A program made the position numbers and the translations under genes. A stretch of DNA of 64,000 bases. Source: Paralcaligenes sp. KSB-10. GTDB taxonomy: Bacteria; Pseudomonadota; Gammaproteobacteria; Burkholderiales; Burkholderiaceae_B. The notes beneath the pieces were generated by a model. That model saw nothing but the letters and a program-made list of their open reading frames with translations. It searched no databases and was not told the origin of the DNA. Every line of letters begins with the position of its first letter. Position 1 is the stretch's first letter. Location of the stretch: NCBI RefSeq assembly GCF_021266465.1, contig NZ_CP089848.1, positions 992,001-1,056,000 of the forward strand, written 5' to 3'. Positions 20,656-27,774 of this stretch are shown piece by piece.

Positions 20656-21012
20656 TTATTTGGACGGTGCCGGGGTTTCAAGCTTATCGGCATACTTGAT
20701 CAGGATGTCACCCATGGCGCGCATCATTTCACCGCGCATTTGCATGGCGGCTTTGCCGCTAAGAGCGGCCCCCGCCCCCATCATGGGGCAAGCGCTCATC
20801 ATCCCGCCCCCCATCCCGTTTTCCATCATTCCTCCTCCCATCATCCCCTTCCCCATCATATGGCCCATCATCGAAGCGCCATGTTCCATGCTGCCGGATT
20901 CAGGCGACATCATTGAGGCGTCGTTTCCCGTCGACGTGGCGGCCAGGCTTATGCCGCCCACCCCAAGCAAAACCGCCGAAAATGATGTGATAAGTAGTCG
21001 TTTCGTGTTCAT
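20656..21012 (-). CDS. Secreted methionine-rich protein (copper-handling candidate)
   Basis: 118 residues. Signal peptide 1-25 (cleavage after SLAAT). The middle (about 33-85) is packed with Met, Gly and a few His: clusters such as 'MMGHMMGKGMMGGGMM' followed by 'MGGGMMSACPMMGAG'. Such Met clusters bind Cu(I) in known periplasmic copper proteins. The C-terminus is a short amphipathic helix. Part of a leftward run with a cytochrome c and a cupredoxin fragment, divergent from a two-component system, which supports a role in copper or silver tolerance. No named family recognised. Confidence 0.7.
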   Translation of the reverse strand: MNTKRLLITSFSAVLLGVGGISLAATSTGNDASMMSPESGSMEHGASMMGHMMGKGMMGGGMMENGMGGGMMSACPMMGAGAALSGKAAMQMRGEMMRAMGDILIKYADKLETPAPSK

Positions 21013-21045
21013 GTGAACCTCTAAATTCAGTAGATCGATGTGTGC

Positions 21046-21411
21046 TCAAGGCTTGCCAAAGATGTACCTATAGCCTCCGAGGCGGAGGGGGCTGTAATTC
21101 GGGATAAATTGCTTGACGATTATGCGGCTGGCTGATGCGTAGACGGGTGAAAACGAAGCGGTGATAACCATGGGCTGCGAACCGAAAAGAGCCGGCATGC
21201 CGCAGGATAGGCCACTGCAAGCGTGGCATGCTGTTGTCCTGGCCTTCATGTCGTGTGTACTGGCGGTCATGCCTGGCATCGAAGAAGCCAGGCTATTCGG
21301 CTGCACGATAGTCGATGACATTCCCGGGCAAACGGCTGCCTGTGCGGGAATGCCAAGCAAGGGCAGGCACGCAATCAAAACACTGGCAATCAATTTGGCC
21401 CAGGATTTCAT
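21046..21411 (-). CDS. Secreted Cys/Met-containing protein (DUF2946-like)
   Basis: 121 residues from the ATG at 21411, whose signal peptide (MKSWAKLIASVLIACLPLL, cleavage after AQA) is better formed than from the longer in-frame start at 21444. The mature part has 'MPGMTASTHDMKARTTACHA' with an 'ACHACSGLSCGMP' cluster: three Cys plus His and Met as possible metal ligands. This pattern recalls DUF2946 and similar copper-operon proteins. Lies 34 bases from the Met-rich gene downstream and 86 from the cytochrome gene upstream, same strand, so probably one operon. Confidence 0.6.
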   Translation of the reverse strand: MKSWAKLIASVLIACLPLLGIPAQAAVCPGMSSTIVQPNSLASSMPGMTASTHDMKARTTACHACSGLSCGMPALFGSQPMVITASFSPVYASASRIIVKQFIPNYSPLRLGGYRYIFGKP

Positions 21412-21496
21412 GGATTTAGTATAAGCCTTATCGATACAGGCCATTTATTTCATCGTAAGCCATTTCAAGTTCAAATGACTATGCGAAATCCTCCCC

Positions 21497-21988
21497 TCAT
21501 CGCGGTGTGGGATGCTCCTGGGTCACCTCTTTCTGGGCCGCCAGTGCGTTGGGTGGCCAAAAGCTTTTTATATAGGCAATGACAGCGACGATATCCTGGT
21601 CGGAAAGCTTAGTTTTAAAGGCAGGCATATCGCTTTCATAGCCCTGGGGAGCCGTGACGCCGGGAACAAGCCCATTCTTGATAAGGTCCAGCAGGACGGC
21701 ATCCGGATGATGCCAGGTATGCCCGCTGACATCGTGCGGCGGCGCCGGCAGGCGGCCATTGGGCTTGCGCTCGCGCCAATTGGCTTGGCCCTGCAAGTTT
21801 GCGCCATGGCATGCGGCGCAGTCATTGGCATAGACCTTTTGCCCACGCAGAACGAGCGTATGGTCGGCAGGATCGATATACCCCGTACTCGTACTGAACC
21901 TATAGTAGGCAAATACCAAAACGCCCAGCAACACCGCGCTGATCACTGCGGCTATGCCCGTTTGCTTCCGTCGTTTTGTGGCGAGCAT
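21497..21988 (-). CDS. Membrane-anchored monohaem cytochrome c
   Basis: 163 residues. An N-terminal helix (about 11-29) acts as an uncleaved anchor or signal, followed by a class I cytochrome c domain with the haem motif CAACH (Cys57, Cys60, His61) and a distal Met in 'YESDMPAFKTKLSDQDI'. The C-terminal helix 'IVAVIAYIKSFWP' is typical. It would sit on the periplasmic face. Genes of this type accompany cupredoxins in copper clusters; here the upstream cupredoxin is truncated, so the partner may be lost. Confidence 0.85.
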   Translation of the reverse strand: MLATKRRKQTGIAAVISAVLLGVLVFAYYRFSTSTGYIDPADHTLVLRGQKVYANDCAACHGANLQGQANWRERKPNGRLPAPPHDVSGHTWHHPDAVLLDLIKNGLVPGVTAPQGYESDMPAFKTKLSDQDIVAVIAYIKSFWPPNALAAQKEVTQEHPTPR

Positions 21989-22000
21989 CGATTCAATACC

Positions 22001-22258
22001 CTATGTCTTATCCAACCTTGATTTTCCAACCATGCCTGCTTCCAAATGCCCTGGGGTCCGGCAGGTAAAATCCACTGTTCCCGTTTGAGGGAACTGCCAG
22101 ACCCTACCGCCCTTTGGACCGGGATTGAGCATGGTCATAGTGGATTCGGCATGCTTCATTCCGGGTATTTTACGCATCATTCCAGCACATTCCTTCAGTC
22201 CGTCCGCTGAATCACCTTTCTTCATACTGGACATATCGTGGCCCGGCATGGATTTCAT
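22001..22258 (-). pseudogene. 5'-truncated cupredoxin, chimeric N-terminus
   Basis: 85 codons from the ATG at 22258 (longer in-frame start at 22324). The C-terminal part, from about residue 20, matches the second half of azurin/plastocyanin-like copper proteins ('GMMRKIPGMKHAE', 'RVWQFPQTGTVDFTCRTPGH', 'LEAGMVGK') and keeps the Cys, His and Met type-1 copper ligands. The first beta strands, the N-terminal His ligand and a signal peptide are absent; instead the frame starts with a Met/His segment 'MKSMPGHDMSSMKKGDS'. It is probably a decayed gene, though a small expressed Met-rich peptide cannot be excluded. The cytochrome gene follows 12 bases later. Confidence 0.65.
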
Positions 22259-22465
22259 GTCATGACCACCGGAAGCGATTTCACTATAATTAATCCGATG
22301 GCTTTTGAAACTCCCCAGCCACACGAAGCTATTGTCCGAAAATCAATCGTGCAAAGAACCGGATATTCTTCACATGGTTTGCGCCACTCCCTCTTTTTCC
22401 ATTCGCCGTGCAAAATTGGCATCTCCGCTGCATTACTCGCATCGGCTCAACTGGAGAATCGTTCA

Positions 22466-23155
22466 ATGAAAGTATTGATTATTGAAGATGACTCGGATAT
22501 AGCAGCCAATCTCTACGACTATCTGGAAGGCGCGGGCTATGAGGTCGACACGGCATCCAATGGCGTAATGGGCCTGCACCTTGCCACCACCCAACACTGG
22601 GACGCAATTCTGCTGGACTTGTCATTGCCGGGCATGGACGGTTTGACAATCTGCGGCAAGCTCCGAAAAGAAGCGCATCAAGACACACCTATCTTGATGT
22701 TGACCGCGAAAGACACTTTGGACGACAAACTTGAGGGATTTCTACAAGGAGCCGATGACTATCTGGTCAAACCGTTTTCACTCAAGGAGGTGGGGGCACG
22801 GCTTGGCGCGCTCATCAAACGCTATAAAGGCAAGGTGGTACAAGCCGCCTTGTGTTGCGCCGATGTGCGCTTCGATTTGGCCGCACTAAGTGTTGAGCGA
22901 GCCGGCCGCCCCATCAGGCTGCCGCCAAAATGCTTGCACCTTCTACGCGTCTTGATGCAATCGCCCAATCGGGTGTTTGGCCGCGCGGAGCTCGAAACCG
23001 AGATATGGGGAGAGCATCTGCGCGACAGCGACACTCTGCGTTCGCATATTTATACGTTGCGCCACGCCCTGGCCATCAATGGCGAAGATAACCTTATCGA
23101 AACCGTACACGGCCTGGGCTACCGATTTGTGACGAGCAGTGCTGCCCTACCATAG
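22466..23155 (+). CDS. OmpR-family response regulator (heavy-metal type)
   Basis: 229 residues from the ATG at 22466, which has a GGAGA ribosome site; a longer frame from 22238 has no family support. Receiver domain 1-115 with acidic pocket Glu7-Asp8-Asp9 and phosphoacceptor Asp51 (LLDLSLPGMDG) and 'DYLVKPF'; C-terminal winged helix with 'RAELETEIWG' and 'LRSHIYTLRHAL'. The downstream kinase gene overlaps by 17 bases. Placement between a copper-type gene set and an RND efflux operon suggests a CusR/CopR/CzcR-like job, but the sensed metal cannot be read from the sequence. Confidence 0.9.
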   Translation: MKVLIIEDDSDIAANLYDYLEGAGYEVDTASNGVMGLHLATTQHWDAILLDLSLPGMDGLTICGKLRKEAHQDTPILMLTAKDTLDDKLEGFLQGADDYLVKPFSLKEVGARLGALIKRYKGKVVQAALCCADVRFDLAALSVERAGRPIRLPPKCLHLLRVLMQSPNRVFGRAELETEIWGEHLRDSDTLRSHIYTLRHALAINGEDNLIETVHGLGYRFVTSSAALP

Positions 23156-24422
23156 CCTGCGCTTCAAGGTAGCACTCGTCTTTTCCGCATTGACGATTCT
23201 ATTACTTGTGTCTCAAGCGCTAGGCGTGAAGACACTCGCCGAAGTGCAGGAAGAAAAGTTCATCACCGCCTTGATTGCCGATGATATGGCAAGCCTGATC
23301 CAAAGCTACCGTACGGATCCGACGCTCGTACCTCCGCTTGATCCACAACTCGACGGGCATGTATCGCAAGAAGGCCGAACGCACATTACTTTGCCTGCTT
23401 CAGTCAAAGAGCTGCAAAATGGGATACATGAAATAAGGCTGAACGACCAGGAAATCCATGTGGCCATCGCCTCTTTCGACCAGACGCGAGTGTATCGGGT
23501 CTACGACTTCAGCGCCTATGAGCAACATTTCAAGAAAACGATTAATGCATTAATGGCCGGAACAGGCTTATTCGCACTATTGACCATCTGGCTGGCGTTT
23601 GGATTGTCAGGTGTACTGGTGCGTCAAGTCGCAGGACTTGCCCGCCAGGTAAAGACAGCCAGGCTGGGCGCATCGACCCCATTGAATCCTGGCAAATACG
23701 ATGAAGCAGAGGTGGCCGACTTGGTTGCGGCATTCAATGACTATCACCATCGAATGAGTCAAATGATCGAACGAGAGAAGGAATTCACCGGCAACGTCAG
23801 CCACGAATTCCGCACGCCGCTTACCGCGATCAAGACCAGTTGCGAGCTCCTCGCTCAGAATGCGGCCATGGATGCAAAATCCGCGGCGCGTCTGCGGCAG
23901 ATTGATCGCGCGGTCGACAACATGATCGAACTGATCAACGTCATGCTTCTGCTTGCGCGAGAAGAATCGTCGACAAATGTCGGGCCGATAAGCCTGATTG
24001 GCGCGATCGAGGATGCCCTGGACCCTTTCGCGGACATTTTGGCCACCAAGGGTATCGCGATCGTGATCGACATAGAAAACGCCCCGCGCATCAAGGCTAA
24101 CCGCTCAGCGCTTGCTATCGCATTGTCCAATCTCATTGATAATGCGGTCAGACACACCGAACGGGGCAGCATCGGCTTCAGCTACATGGACGGCTGGTTG
24201 CGGATCGCGGATACGGGCCGCGGCATACCCCAGCACGACCTGGCGCATGTATTCGAGCGCTTCTACCAGGCAAGGCCCGCACAGGAAGCTGGCCGTACAT
24301 TCGGCATCGGCCTTGCCATTGTGAAGAAGATCAGCGACCGCTACAAATGGTCCATTGAACTCGAAAGCGCGCCCGGCAAGGGCACTTGCGCAGCCCTGTT
24401 CCTGCCGCCAGCATCCAATTAA
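23139..24422 (+). CDS. Sensor histidine kinase partner
   Basis: 427 residues. Two membrane helices (about 8-29 and 134-158) enclose a periplasmic sensor of ~100 residues; then a HAMP-like linker, the phosphoacceptor His222 in 'GNVSHEFRTPLTAIK', and an ATPase domain with N box 'ALSNLIDNAVRHTE', G1 'IADTGRGIP', F box 'VFERFY' and G2 'FGIGLAIVKK'. It is a complete class I kinase. It overlaps the regulator gene by 17 bases (stop at 23155), so translation is coupled. The periplasmic part lacks an obvious Met or His metal site. Confidence 0.9.
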   Translation: MLPYHSLRFKVALVFSALTILLLVSQALGVKTLAEVQEEKFITALIADDMASLIQSYRTDPTLVPPLDPQLDGHVSQEGRTHITLPASVKELQNGIHEIRLNDQEIHVAIASFDQTRVYRVYDFSAYEQHFKKTINALMAGTGLFALLTIWLAFGLSGVLVRQVAGLARQVKTARLGASTPLNPGKYDEAEVADLVAAFNDYHHRMSQMIEREKEFTGNVSHEFRTPLTAIKTSCELLAQNAAMDAKSAARLRQIDRAVDNMIELINVMLLLAREESSTNVGPISLIGAIEDALDPFADILATKGIAIVIDIENAPRIKANRSALAIALSNLIDNAVRHTERGSIGFSYMDGWLRIADTGRGIPQHDLAHVFERFYQARPAQEAGRTFGIGLAIVKKISDRYKWSIELESAPGKGTCAALFLPPASN

Positions 24423-24583
24423 TCGTCGTCATCATCCTCCTGCCAATGCCCCTGGGGGGTAACCACAACATAAGGATTGTAGGAATACCCGTCACTGTAG
24501 CCATTGCCGCCATATGGCACAGCGACGCATCCTGTCAGGAGGGCTACAACGGTTACAAGCAATGCGAGGAGCGCTGGTTTCAT
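24419..24583 (-). CDS. Tiny acidic-tailed lipoprotein
   Basis: 54 residues from the ATG at 24583. Signal sequence MKPALLALLVTVVALLTGC with lipobox LLTGC (lipid on Cys19); the mature part is Tyr/Gly-rich (VAVPYGGNGYSDGYSYNPY) and ends in a run of acidic residues (EDDDDD). The stop overlaps the end of the sensor kinase gene by four bases on the other strand. An in-frame extension upstream to 24757 has no coding character. Similar small Tyr-rich lipoproteins exist in Burkholderiales; function unknown. Confidence 0.6.
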   Translation of the reverse strand: MKPALLALLVTVVALLTGCVAVPYGGNGYSDGYSYNPYVVVTPQGHWQEDDDDD

Positions 24584-24638
24584 ATTATGGTGAGCTTTGA
24601 GGTGGCGGGATGACTGGGGACAACCCGTATCCCGCGGG

Positions 24639-24938
24639 CTATTTCGTATGGCCAAGAGCCTTATGCTTGCCGGAATGCACAGCGGAGCGCGAAGCTTTAG
24701 CATGCTGGTGGCTACGGTCTCCGGCGCGTTGCAAACCCTTATCTCTGTCAAGGGCATGGACGCCGTTGGTATTGACTATTCCATGGCTGCTCATGTGTGA
24801 ACCGGACACACCCCCGGCTTCACTACCCATGCCGCCATGACCACCGCCAACACCACCTCCACGCGCCTGCGCGCCAAGCGTAAAACATGACATGGCGGCA
24901 ACAGAAGCGACAACTAAACAGAATTTCGTTTTCAACAT
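24639..24938 (-). CDS. Secreted Gly/His-rich small protein
   Basis: 99 residues. Signal peptide 1-25 (MLKTKFCLVVASVAAMSCFT...AQA), then a Gly-rich 'RGGGVGGGHGGMGSEAGG' and a basic, His-containing tail. Good GGAG ribosome site. A truncated relative with nearly the same signal peptide and upstream sequence is found about 8.4 kb further on at 33256-33381. No recognised family; the His/Met/Gly content and location suggest metal stress, which is inference only. Confidence 0.65.
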   Translation of the reverse strand: MLKTKFCLVVASVAAMSCFTLGAQARGGGVGGGHGGMGSEAGGVSGSHMSSHGIVNTNGVHALDRDKGLQRAGDRSHQHAKASRSAVHSGKHKALGHTK

Positions 24939-24998
24939 GGCAACTCCTTTCTGAGAATATCAAACCGACATCGGATGAGATGGGTGTCGCTGACATTG
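24859..24998. repeat. Direct repeat copy A (5' part of a secreted-protein gene)
   Basis: Roughly 135-140 bases covering the signal-peptide codons, ribosome site and upstream region of the 24639-24938 gene. Copy B lies at 33302-33438 in the same orientation with high identity by eye (for example both contain ACAGAAGCGACAACTA and CGTTTTCAACATG). Confidence 0.75.
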
Positions 24999-25280
24999 AC
25001 GGAAGTCTACCGATTGACAACACTAAACGGTGAAACTGCCACGTGACATTTGCAACTATTTATAATTTTCCACCTGGATTCGAGCACACGATCTCGATAA
25101 AACAAAAGATGGGCATTTGTACAGCAAAAAGTCGCGCAAAAGACTCGATAACTAAGGCTTCACAAAAAATTGACATTTTCTTGACACAGGCTTCACGGAC
25201 ACCCGATTAGTATCAATGTCTGCTATCGCGCCAGTTCGACGCGATGGGAAAATACGCCCGAGCAAGGCGCCCAGACACGA
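24939..25280. other. Control region between divergent secreted-protein and efflux genes
   Basis: 342 AT-rich bases without a gene. Contains the direct repeats described separately near 25156-25196 and presumably promoters for both sides. Confidence 0.5.
25156..25196 (+). promoter_or_regulatory. Direct repeats upstream of the RND efflux operon
   Basis: GGCTTCAC occurs at 25156-25163 and again at 25189-25196, 33 bases apart. Between them TTGACA occurs at 25170-25175 and 25181-25186, spaced 11 bases. Direct repeats at an 11-base period are the binding format of OmpR/PhoB-family regulators, and such a regulator is encoded at 22466-23155. TTGACA may equally be a -35 element. The assignment is inference. 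Confidence 0.4.
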
Positions 25281-26684
25281 ATGAATGCCTATCTGTTCCG
25301 ATCGTTGATGCTTACGTGTGCAGTCCTGACAGGATGTGCAAGTTATCAGCCAAAGCCCATTACGCCAGCGCAACTTGCCAGAAACTTTGAACAACGCACA
25401 CTTACCAACGGCGCTTTGCGGGCCTATCTTGAACGAGAGGCCGGACACCCCATCAAGCCCTGGCCACTGCCGCACTGGAACCGCGAATTGCTCACGCTCG
25501 CCGCCTACTATTACAGCCCGGCGCTGGATATTGCGCGGGCGCAGTGGGACGCGTCCAAGGCGGGCATCGAGGTTGCGGGCGCCATCCCGAATCCCGTGCT
25601 GCAACTGCCCTTCCAGTATTCCACGGTCAATCCAGGGCCGGGCCGCCCCTACACCACGGGCCTGGGCCTTGACATCCCGATCGAGACCGCGCACAAGCGC
25701 GGTTACCGCATCGATCAGGCATCGCACCTGTCCGAAGCGGCGCGCCTGAATATTCGTAACGAGGCGTGGAAGACACACAGCCAGGTTCGAGAGGCATTGC
25801 TCAGCCTCTTTGCGGCACGGAAACGGACTGCGCTTCTGACGCAAAAAGTGGCGACGCAGCAACACATTCTCGACATGATGAAAAAGCGGGAGGCAGTGGG
25901 AGAAACTGCGGAGCCAGACATAAACCTGGCCGTACTCTTCCTGAAGCAAGCGCAGACTGATCTCGTCGCCTCGGGAAGTGCATCGCAAGATGCACTCGCC
26001 CGGCTTGCAAACGCCATGGGCCTTCCTGTCGTTGCGCTCGAATCGGCTCAGTTCGATCTCGACGAGTTCGAACGGCCAGGTGCAGCCCCACCACCTGCCG
26101 AGGCACGCCGCGCCGCAATCTTCAATCGTGCCGATCTGCTCGGTTCGCTGGCCAGGTACGAAGCGGCCGAAGGCGCACTGCAACTGGAAATCGCCAAGCA
26201 ATACCCGGATATCCATATCGGCCTGGGCTACACCTACGATACAGGAACCAATAAGATCGGGTTTGGCTTGGCGGGGATCACACTGCCGATCTTTGATCGA
26301 AACGAAGGCGGAATCGCCCAAGCGGAAGCGAAAAGAGCCGAGGCAGCCGCCAATACGGCCGCACTGCAGGACAAGATCATTAATGATCTCGATCACGCGC
26401 TCGAACATTACCGGACAAGCCTCAATGTGTTGCGTTTGTCCGCTGTGCGCCTGTCCACCGAGCAAAAGCAATTAAGGAGCCAAGCCACGAGCTTCGACGC
26501 CGGCGCTATCGATCGCCCGGCACTCGCCCAGGCGAAAGCAAACTACCAAACCAGCGCTATCGCCCGCCTGAACGATGTCGTAGCGGCGCAGCAGGCCGCG
26601 GGCGCACTAGAGGACGCCATGCAGCGACCTCTGTCGCCGAGCACGCCGAACTGGACTACGACGCAAAAAAGGATCCTGCGATGA
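25281..26684 (+). CDS. TolC-family outer membrane efflux lipoprotein
   Basis: Outer-membrane channel of a tripartite RND pump. 467 residues; signal sequence with lipobox VLTGC (Cys19), then two OEP repeats of long coiled-coil helices (about 60-250 and 285-460). Typical segments are 'NRELLTLAAYYYSPALDIAR', 'AGAIPNPVLQLPF' and 'GLGLDIPIETAHKRGYRI'; the second half contains 'GITLPIFDRNEGGIAQAEA'. It belongs to the CzcC/CusC type by context. Its stop overlaps the start of the membrane fusion protein gene by four bases (ATGA). Weak ribosome site upstream. Confidence 0.88.
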   Translation: MNAYLFRSLMLTCAVLTGCASYQPKPITPAQLARNFEQRTLTNGALRAYLEREAGHPIKPWPLPHWNRELLTLAAYYYSPALDIARAQWDASKAGIEVAGAIPNPVLQLPFQYSTVNPGPGRPYTTGLGLDIPIETAHKRGYRIDQASHLSEAARLNIRNEAWKTHSQVREALLSLFAARKRTALLTQKVATQQHILDMMKKREAVGETAEPDINLAVLFLKQAQTDLVASGSASQDALARLANAMGLPVVALESAQFDLDEFERPGAAPPPAEARRAAIFNRADLLGSLARYEAAEGALQLEIAKQYPDIHIGLGYTYDTGTNKIGFGLAGITLPIFDRNEGGIAQAEAKRAEAAANTAALQDKIINDLDHALEHYRTSLNVLRLSAVRLSTEQKQLRSQATSFDAGAIDRPALAQAKANYQTSAIARLNDVVAAQQAAGALEDAMQRPLSPSTPNWTTTQKRILR

Positions 26685-27739
26685 AACACAAAATGGCCCT
26701 CTTGCTAATCACTTCGGCGGTACTGGCGGCGGCCGGCGGTGGGTACATCTATTACACGGTGAGCGTCGCGCCGACCGTCATATCGACCGCCGCAACCCAG
26801 ACGCCACGCGTGCAAACGGTCAACGGCGAAACAGTGGTGTTGGTCTCCATCGACGAACAGCGCGCAAGCCACATCGACGTGGCTTCCCTTATGACTTCGA
26901 CGGTTCAGCCGGAAACCACCGCTTACACGTCAGTGATCAATTTGCAGCCGCTCTTCGATTTGCACAACCGCGCGGCGGCGGTGCGCTCCAACCGCCAAAG
27001 CGCGCGCGCGCAAGCCGACGTGTCACGTGCCCAGTACGAGCGCGACTACGTGCTGTTCAAGGATAATCGCAACGTTTCGCAAAAGAGCCTGCAGAGCGCC
27101 CGGGCCATTATGCTTACGGATCAGTTCAAATGGCAGGCGGCCGAGACCGCGCAAAACGTTCTTGATGCAACATTGAGGCAGCAATTCGGGACTGCGCTGG
27201 CCAGCGCAGCCACATCGCCGACATCCCATCTCCTTCAACAATTAATGAGCGGCCATACCGAGGTGTTGCGTGTCACGCTGCCGGCGAAATACAGCGCTTC
27301 GGCACCTGCTCAGATATCGGTCGATGGCCTCGGCGGCCGGCTCATTGCCGCCCACAAACTCTCGGCTTCGCCGCAAAGCGATCCGTCGATTCAAGGCAGT
27401 CCTTATTTCTATGCAACGGACGGTACCCTACCTGTCGGAACGCGCACAATCGCCCACATACCTCTGGAGAGCAAGAGCGCACAAGGCCTGCTGATCCCCG
27501 AAGACGCGGTCGTATGGTACGGCGGACAACAATGGGTCTATGTGAAGACGGCTGCCGATCGATTTACCCGACGCTATATGCCATTGGCTCCGGCAACTGA
27601 TAGTGGATTCGTTGTGACGAGCGGCTTTCGTGCCGGCGATGAAGTAGTGGTCAGCGGTGCCCAGCTGTTGCTTTCCGAAGAACTGCTCCCCCAAGGCATT
27701 ACAACCCAGTGCAAAGATCCACCGGAATGCGATGGTTGA
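26681..27739 (+). CDS. Membrane fusion protein of RND efflux pump
   Basis: Periplasmic adaptor, 352 residues. An N-terminal hydrophobic anchor (about 5-26), a hairpin region with 'SNRQSARAQADVSRAQYERD' and 'VSQKSLQSARAIM', and a C-terminal beta domain with 'LLIPEDAVVWYGGQQWVYVK' and 'GFRAGDEVVVSGAQLLLSEE', characteristic of HlyD/CzcB-type adaptors. The very end (QCKDPPECDG) is unusual, with two cysteines. Encoded between the TolC-like and RND genes; translationally coupled to the former. Confidence 0.85.
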   Translation: MKHKMALLLITSAVLAAAGGGYIYYTVSVAPTVISTAATQTPRVQTVNGETVVLVSIDEQRASHIDVASLMTSTVQPETTAYTSVINLQPLFDLHNRAAAVRSNRQSARAQADVSRAQYERDYVLFKDNRNVSQKSLQSARAIMLTDQFKWQAAETAQNVLDATLRQQFGTALASAATSPTSHLLQQLMSGHTEVLRVTLPAKYSASAPAQISVDGLGGRLIAAHKLSASPQSDPSIQGSPYFYATDGTLPVGTRTIAHIPLESKSAQGLLIPEDAVVWYGGQQWVYVKTAADRFTRRYMPLAPATDSGFVVTSGFRAGDEVVVSGAQLLLSEELLPQGITTQCKDPPECDG

Positions 27740-27774
27740 CCAGGGTCATTCATCCACAAGCACCATAACTTCTC

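Noticed and set aside
20761-20890. Repetitive CATCATCCC-like sequence considered as a CRISPR or tandem repeat
   Set aside because: It encodes Met/Gly clusters of a secreted protein; units are irregular and there are no spacers.
22238-22465. N-terminal extension of the response regulator
   Set aside because: The receiver domain begins exactly at the ATG 22466 with a ribosome site; the extension runs antisense to the cupredoxin fragment.
25152-26471. 439-residue minus-strand frame over the TolC-like gene
   Set aside because: Antisense shadow; the plus-strand frame has lipobox, family motifs and correct neighbours.
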